Both the position numbers and the translations under genes were made by a program. From Komagataeibacter swingsii (lineage in GTDB: Bacteria > Pseudomonadota > Alphaproteobacteria > Acetobacterales > Acetobacteraceae): 64,000 bases of DNA. The stretch covers positions 1 to 64,000 of the forward strand of contig NZ_NKUB01000001.1 in assembly GCF_003207895.1 (NCBI RefSeq). The letters are read 5' to 3'. A model generated the notes under the pieces. It had not been told where the DNA came from. It ran no database searches and worked only from the letters and a program-made list of their open reading frames with translations. Below, piece by piece: positions 24,611 through 33,187 of this stretch. Numbering within the stretch: the first letter of the stretch is position 1; each line of letters starts with the position of its first letter.

Positions 24611-27287
24611 ATGACCAAATGGGTATACAGCTTCGGAGATGGCCTGAACGAGGGACGCGCGGACATGCGCAACCTTCTGGGCGGCAAGGGTGCCAACCTG
24701 GCGGAAATGGCGGCAAACGGCCTGCCTGTGCCTCCGGGCTTTACCATTACAACAGAAGTCTGTTCGGCCTTTTATGAAAACGGCCGGAAGTACCCCGCGG
24801 ACCTGCAGGCGCAGGTGGCCGAGGCCGCTGAAGCGGGTCGAGCAGTCGATGGGCCTGCGCTTTGGCGATGCGGATGCGCCGCTGCTGGTCTCGGTCCGGT
24901 CGGGCGCGCGGGTGTCCATGCCGGGCATGATGGATACGGTGCTGAACCTGGGCCTGAATGATGAAACGGTGGAAGGGCTTGCCCGCTCGTCCGGTGACGC
25001 GCGGTTCGCATGGGACAGCTACCGCCGTTTCATCCAGATGTACGGCTCGGTCGTGATGGGCGTGCCGCACCACCATTTCGAGGACGTGCTGGAACAGTTC
25101 AAGCGCGCGAACCGCGTGGAAGACGATACGGCGATCACGGCTGACCAGTGGCGCGCCATCGTGGTGGATTACCGCCACATCATCACCACCCATGCCGGGA
25201 GCGAATTCCCCACCAACCCGCATGACCAGCTATGGGGCGCCATTGGCGCGGTATTCGGCTCATGGATGAACCCGCGCGCCAATACGTACCGCAAGCTGCA
25301 TGAAATCCCGGCCTCGTGGGGCACGGCGGTCAACGTGCAGTCCATGGTGTTTGGCAACATGGGCGATGATTGCGCCACCGGCGTATGCTTCACGCGCGAC
25401 CCGTCCACGGGCGAAAACATTTTCTACGGTGAATACCTGATCAACGCGCAGGGCGAGGACGTGGTGGCGGGCATCCGCACCCCGCAGCCCATGGCCTGCG
25501 CCCGCGCCGAGGCCGGCCAGCACCCGATGGAAACCACGCTGCCCGAAGCCTATGCCGAACTGCTGCGCGTGCGCTCCGTGCTGGAAACCCATTACAAGGA
25601 CATGCAGGACATCGAATTCACCGTCCAGCGCAACGTCCTGTACATTCTCCAGACCCGCAACGGCAAGCGCACGGCCGCGGCCGCACTCAAGATCGCCATC
25701 GACATGGCGCGCGAAGGGCTGATCACGCAGGAAGACGCCATCCAGCGCGTCCCCGCCGCGTCCCTTGACCAGTTGCTTCACCCCACGCTCGACCCCAAGG
25801 CCGAACGCGTGCAGCTGACCCGCGGCCTTCCGGCCTCGCCCGGTGCCGCTGCCGGCGCCGTCGTGTTCACGGCGGAGGAATGCGAAGCCCGCGCGGCGAA
25901 GGGCGAGGATGTGATCCTTGTCCGGATCGAGACTTCGCCGGAGGACGTGCATGGCATGCACGCCGCCCGTGGCGTGCTGACCACCCGTGGCGGCATGACA
26001 TCGCACGCTGCCGTCGTGGCGCGGGGCATGGGCCGCGTGTGCGTGGCGGGTGCGGGCAGCATCCATGTCGATTACGCGGCGGGCACCATGACGGTCGGGT
26101 CGCACACCGTGGCGCAGGGGGAATGGATCACGCTCGATGGCGGGACGGGGGCGGTCTACCTTGGCCGCGTGCCGACCATCGAACCCACGCTGTCGGATGA
26201 TTTCAACACGCTGATGGGCTGGGCTGATGCGGTGCGCCGCCTTGGCGTGCGGGCCAATGCCGAAACGCCGGACGACGCGCGCACCGCACGCCGTTTTGGC
26301 GCGGAAGGGATCGGTCTTGCCCGTACGGAACACATGTTCTTCGGCCCCGACCGCATCGGTTTCGTGCGCCAGATGATCATCGCCGATGACGAAGCCGTGC
26401 GCCAGAAGGCCATTGCCGCCCTGCTGCCGTTCCAGCGCGATGATTTCGCCAGCCTGTTCCGCATCATGGCGGGCCTGCCGGTGACGGTGCGCCTGCTGGA
26501 CCCGCCGCTGCATGAATTCCTGCCGCATGCCGAAGCCGAGATGGCCGAGGTCGCGAGCGCGCTGGGCAAAACCGTGGACGAGGTGCGCGCGCGTTGCGCC
26601 GCACTGGCTGAAACCAACCCGATGCTGGGCCACCGTGGCTGCCGCCTTGGGCTGACCAGCCCGGAAATCTATGCCATGCAGGTGCGCGCGCTGATCCAGG
26701 CGGCGGTTATGGTGGAAAAGGAACTGGGCAAGCCCATCCGTCCTGAAATCATGATCCCGCTGGTGGCGACGCAGGCGGAACTGGCCACCACCCGCCGTGC
26801 CGCCGAAGACGAGATCGCGCGCGTGCTGAAGGAAGAGGGCACGAACCTCAATTACTACATCGGCACCATGATCGAACTGCCCCGCGCGGCGCTGCAGGCG
26901 GACAGGATCGCGGAATATGCCGATTTCTTCTCGTTCGGGACGAATGACCTGACGCAGACGACCTTCGGCCTGTCGCGTGATGATGCGGGTTCGTTCCTGC
27001 CGTACTATGTCGATCACGGCCTGCTGCCACGCGACCCGTTCGTGTCCATTGACCGCGATGGCGTGGGCGCGCTGGTCCGCCTGGGTGTGGAACGTGGGCG
27101 GCAGACCAGCCCGGACCTGAAGCTGGGCATCTGCGGTGAACATGGCGGCGACCCGGATTCCATCGCCTTCTTTGATGAAGTCGGGCTGGATTACGTCTCG
27201 TGCTCGCCCTTCCGCGTGCCGGTGGCCCGCCTTGCCGCCGCACAGGCGGCGCTGGCCACACGGCAGAAGGCCGGGCAGGCCGCCTGA
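24611..27287 (+). pseudogene. ppdK: Pyruvate phosphate dikinase, interrupted by a one-base frameshift
   Basis: PPDK converts pyruvate, ATP and phosphate to phosphoenolpyruvate, AMP and PPi; in cellulose-forming acetic acid bacteria it is the route from pyruvate into gluconeogenesis. The reading frame starts at 24611 ([17 protein letters not shown] upstream) and keeps family sequence ([18 protein letters not shown]) up to about 24823. From about 24828 the family continues in the next frame ([14 protein letters not shown], then [16 protein letters not shown]) to the stop at 27287. One extra C in GAGGCCGCTG (24821-24830) explains it; without it the protein would be 891 residues, the normal length. 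The phospho-carrier His is in GGMTSHAAVVARG near 463 and the PEP-site Cys in GICGEHGGDP. It may be a base-calling error or a true mutation; everything else is intact. Confidence 0.85.
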
Positions 27288-27318
27288 GGCCGGCCGGTCC
27301 ACGCAACATAACCACCAG

Positions 27319-27345
27319 GGACGCCCCACCCGGCGTGGGGCGTCC
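27319..27345. terminator. Hairpin between ppdK and its regulator
   Basis: A perfect 10-bp stem, GGACGCCCCA/TGGGGCGTCC, with loop CCCGGCG, lies 14 bp before the start of the regulator gene. There is no U tract. It could lower expression of the regulator relative to ppdK, or stabilise the upstream mRNA. Confidence 0.6.
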
Positions 27346-27359
27346 TGTCAGGCAGGGCC

Positions 27360-28235
27360 ATGGGCGAAGTTATCCTGCATCTTGTCTCCGAAGCGACAGG
27401 ACAGGCGCTGGAGGCGGTCATGCGCGCCTGCAGCGCCCAGTTTCAGGGGGCGGCGTTTTCGCCCCGTAACTGGAACCTGATCCGCACGCGCGTACAGGTC
27501 TCGCGCGTGCTGGCCGGGATCGGGGATGAACCGGGGCCGGTGCTGTCCTCGCTAACCTCGCCGGACCTGCAGGACATGCTGCGCATGGGGTGTGCGCGCA
27601 TGGGGGTGCAGGTCAAGAACATCCTTGAAGGCACCATCCATTTCCTGGAACAGCAGACCGGGATCGTGGCCGAACGCCATCCCGGCGGCCAGTATGTGAT
27701 GGATGATACCTACCGCCGGCGTATCGATGCGATGCAGTACGTCATCTCCCATGATGACGGGCAGAAGACGGCCGACCTGACCAAGGCGGACGTGGTTCTG
27801 GTGGGGGTCTCGCGCACGTCCAAGACGCCGACCTGTTTCTATCTGGCCAATCGCGGGATCCGGGCCGCCAATATCCCGCTGGTGCCCCATGCCCCGCTGC
27901 CCGCAGGGCTGCGCGACTTTCCCGGTCTTGTGGTGGGGTTGACGATCGACCCTTATACATTGCTGGAAATCCGGCGGTCGCGCGTGGGTATGATGCTGCC
28001 CGGCCGTTCGATCGCAACCCCCGGCATGTCCGAATCTTCGGTAAAACCCTATATTGACCCGCAGAGCGTGCAGGAAGAACTGCAATGGGCGCGGCGTCTG
28101 TGCGCACGATATAAATGGCCGGTCATAAACGTGACCCATCGCTCGGTCGAGGAAACGGCCGCCGCCATTATCGACATGCTGGAGCATGATGGCGTCACGG
28201 GCACCGTGCGGGATCTGGACTGGCCGGGACCATAA
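27360..28235 (+). CDS. PPDK/PEP synthase regulatory protein (DUF299, bifunctional kinase/pyrophosphorylase)
   Basis: 291 residues. The N-terminus HLVSEATGQALEAVMRA is typical, and the P-loop-like GVSRTSKTPTCFYLANRG lies near 149-166, with KAANIPL-like GIRAANIPLVP after it. The family (maize PDRP1, bacterial PpsR) inactivates PPDK or PEP synthase by ADP-dependent phosphorylation of a Thr beside the catalytic His, and reactivates it by Pi-dependent removal. The target is evidently the ppdK product directly upstream (73 bp). The Thr next to the catalytic His is present in the target (MTSHA). The gene appears intact although its target is frameshifted. Confidence 0.93.
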   Translation: MGEVILHLVSEATGQALEAVMRACSAQFQGAAFSPRNWNLIRTRVQVSRVLAGIGDEPGPVLSSLTSPDLQDMLRMGCARMGVQVKNILEGTIHFLEQQTGIVAERHPGGQYVMDDTYRRRIDAMQYVISHDDGQKTADLTKADVVLVGVSRTSKTPTCFYLANRGIRAANIPLVPHAPLPAGLRDFPGLVVGLTIDPYTLLEIRRSRVGMMLPGRSIATPGMSESSVKPYIDPQSVQEELQWARRLCARYKWPVINVTHRSVEETAAAIIDMLEHDGVTGTVRDLDWPGP

Positions 28236-28806
28236 TCCCCGCGCGCCACGGCGTAAGAGCGCCATCGCGCATGGCAAGGGCACTGCAACGCAGCCTGCCG
28301 GATGCCATGGGCCGTGGCATGGCAGGCTGAAGCGGGCCATGCCGGCGTGCTGCCGGTCCATGGGGTGTTTTCACCATAAAAAGCATTGTGTACCACGCCC
28401 CCGGCCGGAGGCGCGCCAGCGCTGTCGTGCGCTGTTGCGTGTTTTCGCATTGGGGGAGAGGCCATTCTGGCACGCGGTGGCAGGCCATCGCGGGTGGTGC
28501 GCGTGCGCTGGCCTGAAACGCAGATATGCAGCAGGCTTTAATCAGATATGTGCAATATTTGAGTTCAAGTGGTGAGAGAAATAATAATCAGAAATTATAT
28601 AAATAATAAAAAAGTAATAATAATAAAAATGCAATAAATAATCATGCAATTTTTCGATAGGTGAAATGTATGGGTTCTATACAAAGATGAATGAACAAGT
28701 GCTGTTTATTTCGTGCAGTGGACATGTGGGACAAAAAACGTACGATATGGGAAAGAGTTATTTATCAGGATATTCCTTACCACATTCGGGTCCATAGAGC
28801 TGAAGC
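28236..28806. other. Intergenic region: hairpin, then long AT-rich leader
   Basis: No gene is supported here. At 28291-28329 arms CAGCCTGCC/GGCAGGCTG, with inner ATGCCA/TGGCAT, form a long hairpin about 55 bp after the regulator stop, a likely 3' end. From about 28540 to 28790 the sequence is strongly A+T rich with runs of AATAAT units, and leads into the radical SAM gene; the promoter is probably there but I cannot place it. Confidence 0.5.
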
Positions 28807-30147
28807 ATGTCCAAGACAGATCTCAAGCTGCTGATTATCCAGCCGTCGCATTACCGGTCCAAGACCGACCGGACCATTTTCAAGACCAGGCGCCGGCAGA
28901 TGGTACCGCTTGCCCTGCCATACCTTGCGGCGCTGACGCCACGGGAATGGACCGTCACCCTGCTTGATGAACAGCTTGAGGACATCGACTTCGACGTGCC
29001 GGTGGATGTGGTCGCCCTGTCGGCCTGGACGCTGCATTCTCCGCGCGCCTACGACATCGCGGCCGAATTCCGCCGCCGTGGGGTGAAGGTCATCATGGGG
29101 GGGCCGCACGCCTTCTTTTATGCTGACGAAGCCGCCGAACATTGCGACGCCGTGGGCGTGGGCGAAGCCGAGCCGATCTGGAAGACCATGCTGGAGGACG
29201 CGGCCGCCGACCGGCTGCAGAAGATTTACCGCGCAGCGCCCCTGAAGGAACTCAACGACCTGCCCGCGCCGCGCTACGACCTGCTGGACCTGAAGAAATT
29301 CGGTCCCTTCCGCACATTCGCGGTGCAGTCCTCGCGCGGGTGCCCGTTCGTGTGTGATTTCTGTTCCGAGCGTTTCTACCTTGGCGGGCGCTATCGCTGG
29401 CGGCCGGTGGACCAGATGGTGGCCGAACTGGAGCGGATCAAGAACAAGGGCAGCCACTTCTTCTTCGGGGAAAGTAATTTCGGCGGCAAGAAAAGCCGCG
29501 CGATGGAACTGATGGAAGGGCTGGTGCCGCTGAAGATCCGCTGGTCCACGCTGTGGTCATCCAACCTGTGCCTTGATACCGATTTCCTTGACCTGGCCCA
29601 GCGCAGCGGCGTCATGCACGTGAATATCGGCATCGAAAGCATTGACGAGGAAATGCTGCAGGGCATGAAGAAGGGCTGGAACAAGGCCAGCCGCTATGGC
29701 GAGATGTTCGACAACCTGCGCAGGCGTGACATCAGCTATTCGCTCAACTTCATCTTCGGTTATGATGATGAACACCCCGATGTCTATGACGCGACCCTGT
29801 CCTTCCTTGAGGCGCACAAGGTGCCTGCGGCCTATTTCAACATCCTGACCCCGACCAAGGGAACGGCCCTGTTTGAACGCATGAAAAAGGCCGGCCGCAT
29901 TATCGACCCCGAGGACATCGACCGCTGGCCCGGGCAGGTCTGCCATATCTGGCCCAAGAACTGCACGCCCGGCCAGATGGAACAGCGCATCCAGACCATG
30001 TACCGCAAATTCTACAGCATGCGTTCCATGGTGCATCGCCTGCCGTTTCCCCGCACGCGTTCGGACATGTCATCATGGATCCTGAACCTGACCGAACGCC
30101 GCATGGCCTTTTCATCCACGGGAAACAATGATTTTGATATCTATTGA
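28807..30147 (+). CDS. B12-binding-domain radical SAM protein
   Basis: 446 residues. The N-terminal part (about 1-145) is a cobalamin-binding Rossmann-like domain (LLIIQPSHY, MGGPHAFFYADEAAEHCDAVGVGEAEP). The radical SAM core begins at SSRGCPFVCDFCSERF, giving the C-x3-C-x2-C iron-sulfur motif near 179-186. Then come HFFFGESNFGG, HVNIGIESIDEEML and a C-terminal tail of about 70 residues. Class B enzymes of this type methylate unreactive carbons or rearrange rings; in acetic acid bacteria known members include hopanoid-modifying enzymes (HpnP, HpnR, HpnJ), but I cannot assign this one. It precedes a ThDP decarboxylase by 52 bp. Its cofactor could come from the cob genes at 42.9-49.6 kb. Confidence 0.85.
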   Translation: MSKTDLKLLIIQPSHYRSKTDRTIFKTRRRQMVPLALPYLAALTPREWTVTLLDEQLEDIDFDVPVDVVALSAWTLHSPRAYDIAAEFRRRGVKVIMGGPHAFFYADEAAEHCDAVGVGEAEPIWKTMLEDAAADRLQKIYRAAPLKELNDLPAPRYDLLDLKKFGPFRTFAVQSSRGCPFVCDFCSERFYLGGRYRWRPVDQMVAELERIKNKGSHFFFGESNFGGKKSRAMELMEGLVPLKIRWSTLWSSNLCLDTDFLDLAQRSGVMHVNIGIESIDEEMLQGMKKGWNKASRYGEMFDNLRRRDISYSLNFIFGYDDEHPDVYDATLSFLEAHKVPAAYFNILTPTKGTALFERMKKAGRIIDPEDIDRWPGQVCHIWPKNCTPGQMEQRIQTMYRKFYSMRSMVHRLPFPRTRSDMSSWILNLTERRMAFSSTGNNDFDIY

Positions 30148-30153
30148 ATCCCG

Positions 30154-30173
30154 CCCGGCCAATTCAGGCCGGG
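30154..30173 (+). terminator. Hairpin between the radical SAM and decarboxylase genes
   Basis: Arms CCCGGCC/GGCCGGG with loop AATTCA start six bp after the radical SAM stop. No U tract, so probably partial termination or mRNA protection inside an operon. Confidence 0.5.
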
Positions 30174-30199
30174 AGGCAGCAGGTTAGGGAAGTGACGGC

Positions 30200-31876
30200 A
30201 TGCGCGGATCAATCGGAAGTATGCTGCTGGACCGGCTCCGGCAACTCGGTGTTTCGCGCATTTACGGTGTTCCGGGTGATTACAACCTCGAATTCCTTGA
30301 ACTGGTCGAACGCACGCCGGGAATCGCGTTCATCGGCACCTGCAATGAACTCAATGCCGCCTATGCGGCCGATGGCGACGCGCGGATGACGGGTATCGGG
30401 GCCGTGCTGGTGACCTATGGCGTGGGCGACCTGGCCGCGCTGTCAGCCGTGGCGGGGGCCTGTGCCGAAGGCGTGCCGGTGGTGGTGATTTCGGGCATGC
30501 CGCCCATGCATGCCATTGGGTCGCGCGCCCTGGTGCATCATACCCTGGCCGATGGCGACTATGACAATGTCATGGCCTGCTACCGGCAGTTTACGGTGGC
30601 CAGCGCCCGCCTGCAGCCCGCGACCGCCGTGGCGGAGACCGATCGCGTACTGCACGCGGTGCACACGCTGAAGCGCCCGGTCTACATCCAGTTCCCCTCC
30701 GACATCTGCTATGTGGATGTTGACGTGCCGCCATTGTCCCCGGCGGTTGTGAAATCGGATCCCGCCCTGCTGGCGCAGGCAGCCGGGTGGGTGGTGCAGC
30801 GCATTGCACAGGCACGCCAGCCCGTGGTGCTGGTGGACGCCATGGTGCGCCAGTACGGATTGCACGACCTTGTGCTGCGGTTATGCACGCAGCACGGCAT
30901 TCCCTATGCCGCCCTGTCCACCGCGCGCACGCTGCTGCCGGAATCCGGGGCATTGTGGCTGGGGGCGTACGGGGGGCAGGCTTCCGCCTCCGGTGTGGCG
31001 GATTATGTGAAGAATGCCGATTGCGTGATCGGCCTGGGTGTCAGGTTTGTCGATTCCACGTCGGGCTATTTCTCGCAGGAACTGCAACCCGGCGCACTGA
31101 TTGACGTGCAGCCGTTCAGCCTGACCTGTGATGGCAGAAACATGCAGGGCCTTACCGCCGCCGATCTGCTTGATGAAGTGGCGCAAAAAATGGAGGGCAT
31201 GCCGCCCGCATGTCCGGCGCTGCCCGCATCGCCCGATCACGGCGCACCGGCGTCGCCCGATGCACGGCCATGGGGGCAGGCGGTATTCTGGCAGCGGGTC
31301 GAAGCCTTCCTGCAACCGGGTGACATCGTGGGGGCTGATAACGGGTCATCCATGGTGGCCATGCTGCATGCCCGCCTGCCCGCCGGGTGCAGCCTGCTGG
31401 TCCAGCCGGTCTGGGCCGCGATCGGCTATTCGCTGCCGGCAAGCCTTGGGGCCTGCCTTGCCATGCCGGACCGGCGGCATGTGCTGTTCATTGGTGACGG
31501 GTCGTTTCAGGTGACGGCGCAGGAACTGTCCACCCTGCTGCGGCACCAGTGCAATATCACGATCTTTCTGGTCAATAACGGCGGTTATACCATCGAACGG
31601 ATGATCCTTGGCCCGCAGGCTGCCTATAACGATATCGCCAACTGGGACTATGCGGCCCTGCCCGCGGCGATGGGGGGCGATGCGGCAGCCATACTGTCGC
31701 TGAAGGCGGGGGACCTGGCCGGACTGGATACCGCGCTGGCACAGGCGGCGCGGCATGAAGGGCTGGCCTTTATCGAGGTTGGATTTACCCCCCTGGATGC
31801 CCCGGCCGGGCTGGATGTGATGGGGCGGGCGGTGCGGCGGTACGATTATGGAATCGAAACCCCCGCATTATCCTGA
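30200..31876 (+). CDS. Thiamine-diphosphate 2-oxo acid decarboxylase (pyruvate/indolepyruvate decarboxylase-like)
   Basis: 558 residues, cytosolic, with AGGGA upstream. The conserved ThDP glutamate is in GTCNELNAAYAADG (Glu near 50). The adjacent His pair of pyruvate and indolepyruvate decarboxylases is present (ALVHHTLADGD, near 113-114). The ThDP/Mg motif is GDGSFQ.. to NNGGYTIE. The three-domain layout and length fit PDC/IPDC. It differs clearly from the motif pattern I recall for Acetobacter PDC, so the substrate may be an aromatic or branched 2-oxo acid. Its position after the radical SAM gene suggests a shared pathway. A strong terminator follows at once. Confidence 0.87.
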   Translation: MRGSIGSMLLDRLRQLGVSRIYGVPGDYNLEFLELVERTPGIAFIGTCNELNAAYAADGDARMTGIGAVLVTYGVGDLAALSAVAGACAEGVPVVVISGMPPMHAIGSRALVHHTLADGDYDNVMACYRQFTVASARLQPATAVAETDRVLHAVHTLKRPVYIQFPSDICYVDVDVPPLSPAVVKSDPALLAQAAGWVVQRIAQARQPVVLVDAMVRQYGLHDLVLRLCTQHGIPYAALSTARTLLPESGALWLGAYGGQASASGVADYVKNADCVIGLGVRFVDSTSGYFSQELQPGALIDVQPFSLTCDGRNMQGLTAADLLDEVAQKMEGMPPACPALPASPDHGAPASPDARPWGQAVFWQRVEAFLQPGDIVGADNGSSMVAMLHARLPAGCSLLVQPVWAAIGYSLPASLGACLAMPDRRHVLFIGDGSFQVTAQELSTLLRHQCNITIFLVNNGGYTIERMILGPQAAYNDIANWDYAALPAAMGGDAAAILSLKAGDLAGLDTALAQAARHEGLAFIEVGFTPLDAPAGLDVMGRAVRRYDYGIETPALS

Positions 31877-31887
31877 TCGACAGCGGG

Positions 31888-31925
31888 CAGGTCATTTTTC
31901 GATTGATCAGGAATGACCTGTTTTT
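31888..31925 (+). terminator. Terminator of the decarboxylase gene, with an alternative stem
   Basis: CAGGTCAT (31888-31895) pairs with ATGACCTG (31913-31920), followed by UUUUU. A second pair, TCCTGATC (31871-31878, covering the stop codon) with GATCAGGA (31905-31912), interlocks with it. The two pairs either exclude each other or form a pseudoknot. Confidence 0.7.
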
Positions 31926-32042
31926 AGGCTGGACGGGAGGGTTAAGGCAGGTTATTGAAAATACGACTGTTTTTTCAGTGCCGCTTTAAGGCGGGGTCCA
32001 AATGCCTCCCATCCGGTCCGGTAGCAGGCAAAAAAGGCCCAA

Positions 32043-32073
32043 TTGACCTCACGAAATCGTGAAGTTGTATGAT
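32043..32073 (+). promoter_or_regulatory. Promoter with an operator-like palindrome in the spacer
   Basis: TTGACC (32043-32048) and TATGAT (32068-32073) lie 19 bp apart. Most of the spacer is the palindrome TCACGA-AA-TCGTGA (32049-32062). A repressor or activator bound there would control the candidate small RNA that follows. Confidence 0.4.
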
Positions 32074-32079
32074 TAAAAT

Positions 32080-32155
32080 TTGTGCATTTGCATATATTTT
32101 GATCTGCCTTGCGCTGCGAATGGCAAGCCCACGGAAGGGTTTGCCATTTTTTTTT
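32080..32155 (+). ncRNA. Candidate small RNA with strong intrinsic terminator
   Basis: No open frame lies between the promoter above and a near-ideal terminator: AATGGCAAGCCC (32119-32130), loop ACGGAA, GGGTTTGCCATT (32137-32148) and a run of nine T (32147-32155). The terminator is about 240 bp past the preceding gene, which already has its own, so it probably ends a separate transcript of about 75 bases. The 5' end is a guess. The stem is also nearly symmetrical, so some action on the other strand is possible. Confidence 0.4.
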
Positions 32156-32347
32156 GCATCCCCTCTGTCCCGTCTGGAATAGATAGCCGGCGCTTTGCCG
32201 TCTATTGGGTATTTATTGGACAGTTATAATATTCTCATCATGTAATGATCGGTAAAACGCCACTGGCAGGCGTATGATTTCCATTGCGAGTATTTCAGTT
32301 CTGGTGTTCCTTCCGGCTTACCAACTCGACACCAAAGGAATTGAAAC

Positions 32348-32479
32348 ATGTTTATTGAAAACGTCAGCACCATGATTGCCCACTCCGTGAACGCCATGTC
32401 TTCCCTGACCATGGTTGCTTTCCTGCCCATGATCGCTGCCCTGATGGTTGCCACCATCGTGTCCGATCGCGCTGCCTGA
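32348..32479 (+). CDS. Small membrane protein, 43 residues, function unknown
   Basis: ATG 32348 is preceded by AAAGGA at a suitable distance. The 43-residue product has a short polar start (MFIENVSTMIAHS) and one hydrophobic helix, about 19-38 (LTMVAFLPMIAALMVATIV), ending SDRAA. It is unusually rich in Met (7). Codon use is GC-rich at third positions like real genes here, and the gene has its own -10, a structured leader and a hairpin plus terminator behind it. I do not recognise a family. Single-helix proteins of this size often modulate larger membrane proteins, but nothing here shows a partner. Confidence 0.65.
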   Translation: MFIENVSTMIAHSVNAMSSLTMVAFLPMIAALMVATIVSDRAA

Positions 32480-32516
32480 GCCTGGGGGTTTCTGTCCTGA
32501 TACCCCTGCAGCCGGA

Positions 32517-32538
32517 ATTCCCACGTTAATGTGGGAAT
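32517..32538 (+). terminator. Perfect 8-bp hairpin after the small gene
   Basis: ATTCCCAC/GTGGGAAT with loop GTTAAT. There is no U tract directly after it; it lies 38 bp past the stop and 40 bp before the true terminator. Confidence 0.6.
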
Positions 32539-32577
32539 GGCCGGCGGCCAGCAGGCCATGGTGGAATAAGACGGGTC

Positions 32578-32599
32578 AGACGCTTCGGCGTCTTTTTTT
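32578..32599 (+). terminator. Intrinsic terminator with UUCG loop
   Basis: AGACGC-TTCG-GCGTCT followed by six or more T (32594-32599). The UUCG tetraloop makes this a very strong factor-independent terminator. It should end transcripts of the 43-residue protein gene. Confidence 0.9.
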
Positions 32600-32612
32600 G
32601 TGCCTGTAGAAT

Positions 32613-32634
32613 GGGGCTGAAACGCCCCTTTTTT
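32613..32634 (+). terminator. Second terminator, ending at the next gene's ribosome site
   Basis: GGGGC-TGAAAC-GCCCC followed by TTTTTT (32629-32634). It ends only 5 bp before the AAGG of the next gene, so it lies inside or directly before that gene's leader and could act as an attenuator. Confidence 0.75.
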
Positions 32635-32650
32635 GCATGAAGGCATGATG

Positions 32651-33187
32651 ATGACCCTGCTTGATGACCTGCTGCCCCGTTTTACCTTCAGGGAACGCCA
32701 CGCCGTGGTCATCCACGCCACGGGCCGGGTCATTCTGGATTGCATCAGCCGTTATCGCGCCCATGACGATCCCCTGGTCCGCTTTGCCATCGGCCTGCGT
32801 GAAAAGCCTGCGCGGCTGCTGGGCCTGTCACAGCGCAGGATGCTGGATCTGGATGATTTCACGCCCCTTGGCCGTGTGGGCGATCGGGAAATGGCCATGG
32901 GCCTGATCGGGGCGTTCTGGCGGATGGATTATGGGCTGGTCGATATCCCATCACGCGCGGATTTTGCCGCGTGCCAGCGCCGCGATGTGTGCAGGCTGGT
33001 CATGGGCTTCAGGGTCGAACCTGGCGTAACAGGGTCGTCGCTGCTGGTTACCGAAACACGGGTATCGTGTCCCACGCCAGCCCTGCGGCGTCGTTTCGCG
33101 CCGTACTGGTATATGATCCGGCCCGTAAGCGGCCTGATCCGGCGGCGTATGCTGGCCCATATCCGGCGACAGGCGGAGGCCTGCTGA
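32651..33187 (+). CDS. Conserved-looking protein of unknown function
   Basis: 178 residues from ATG 32651, the third of three adjacent in-frame ATGs and the only one at a proper distance from AAGG (32640-32643). The sequence has no signal peptide or membrane helix. It shows a pattern seen in small lipid-binding-like proteins: a paired beta block (MGFRVEPGVTGSSLLVTETRV) and an Arg-rich C-terminus (APYWYMIRPVSGLIRRRMLAHIRRQAE) reminiscent of SRPBCC/DUF2867-type proteins. I do not assign a function. The two terminators immediately upstream make its transcription hard to explain without antitermination or a promoter within the terminator region. Confidence 0.7.
   Translation: MTLLDDLLPRFTFRERHAVVIHATGRVILDCISRYRAHDDPLVRFAIGLREKPARLLGLSQRRMLDLDDFTPLGRVGDREMAMGLIGAFWRMDYGLVDIPSRADFAACQRRDVCRLVMGFRVEPGVTGSSLLVTETRVSCPTPALRRRFAPYWYMIRPVSGLIRRRMLAHIRRQAEAC

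Larger units (their letters stand above)
31926..32347. other. Non-coding stretch between the decarboxylase and the 43-residue protein gene
   Basis: Apart from the candidate small RNA and its promoter (listed separately), 32225-32230 holds a perfect TATAAT that may be the -10 of the small gene, giving a leader of about 110 bases. That leader has a hairpin ACGCC/GGCGT (32257-32273) and a pair GGTGT/ACACC (32303-32307, 32329-32333) ending just before the ribosome site. Confidence 0.5.

Noticed and set aside
25260-27329. 689-codon minus-strand open frame over ppdK
   Set aside because: Antisense to the conserved dikinase sequence; the product is Arg/His-rich and featureless. High GC at third codon positions explains such long shadow frames.
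28540-28790. Replication origin or phage attachment site in the AT-rich leader
   Set aside because: The stretch is strongly A+T rich, but I saw no DnaA-box cluster, iterons or flanking direct repeats with an integrase.
32224-32745. 173-codon minus-strand open frame opposite the 43-residue protein gene
   Set aside because: It crosses two strong terminators and the small gene; the plus-strand reading has a ribosome site, a membrane helix and its own terminator.
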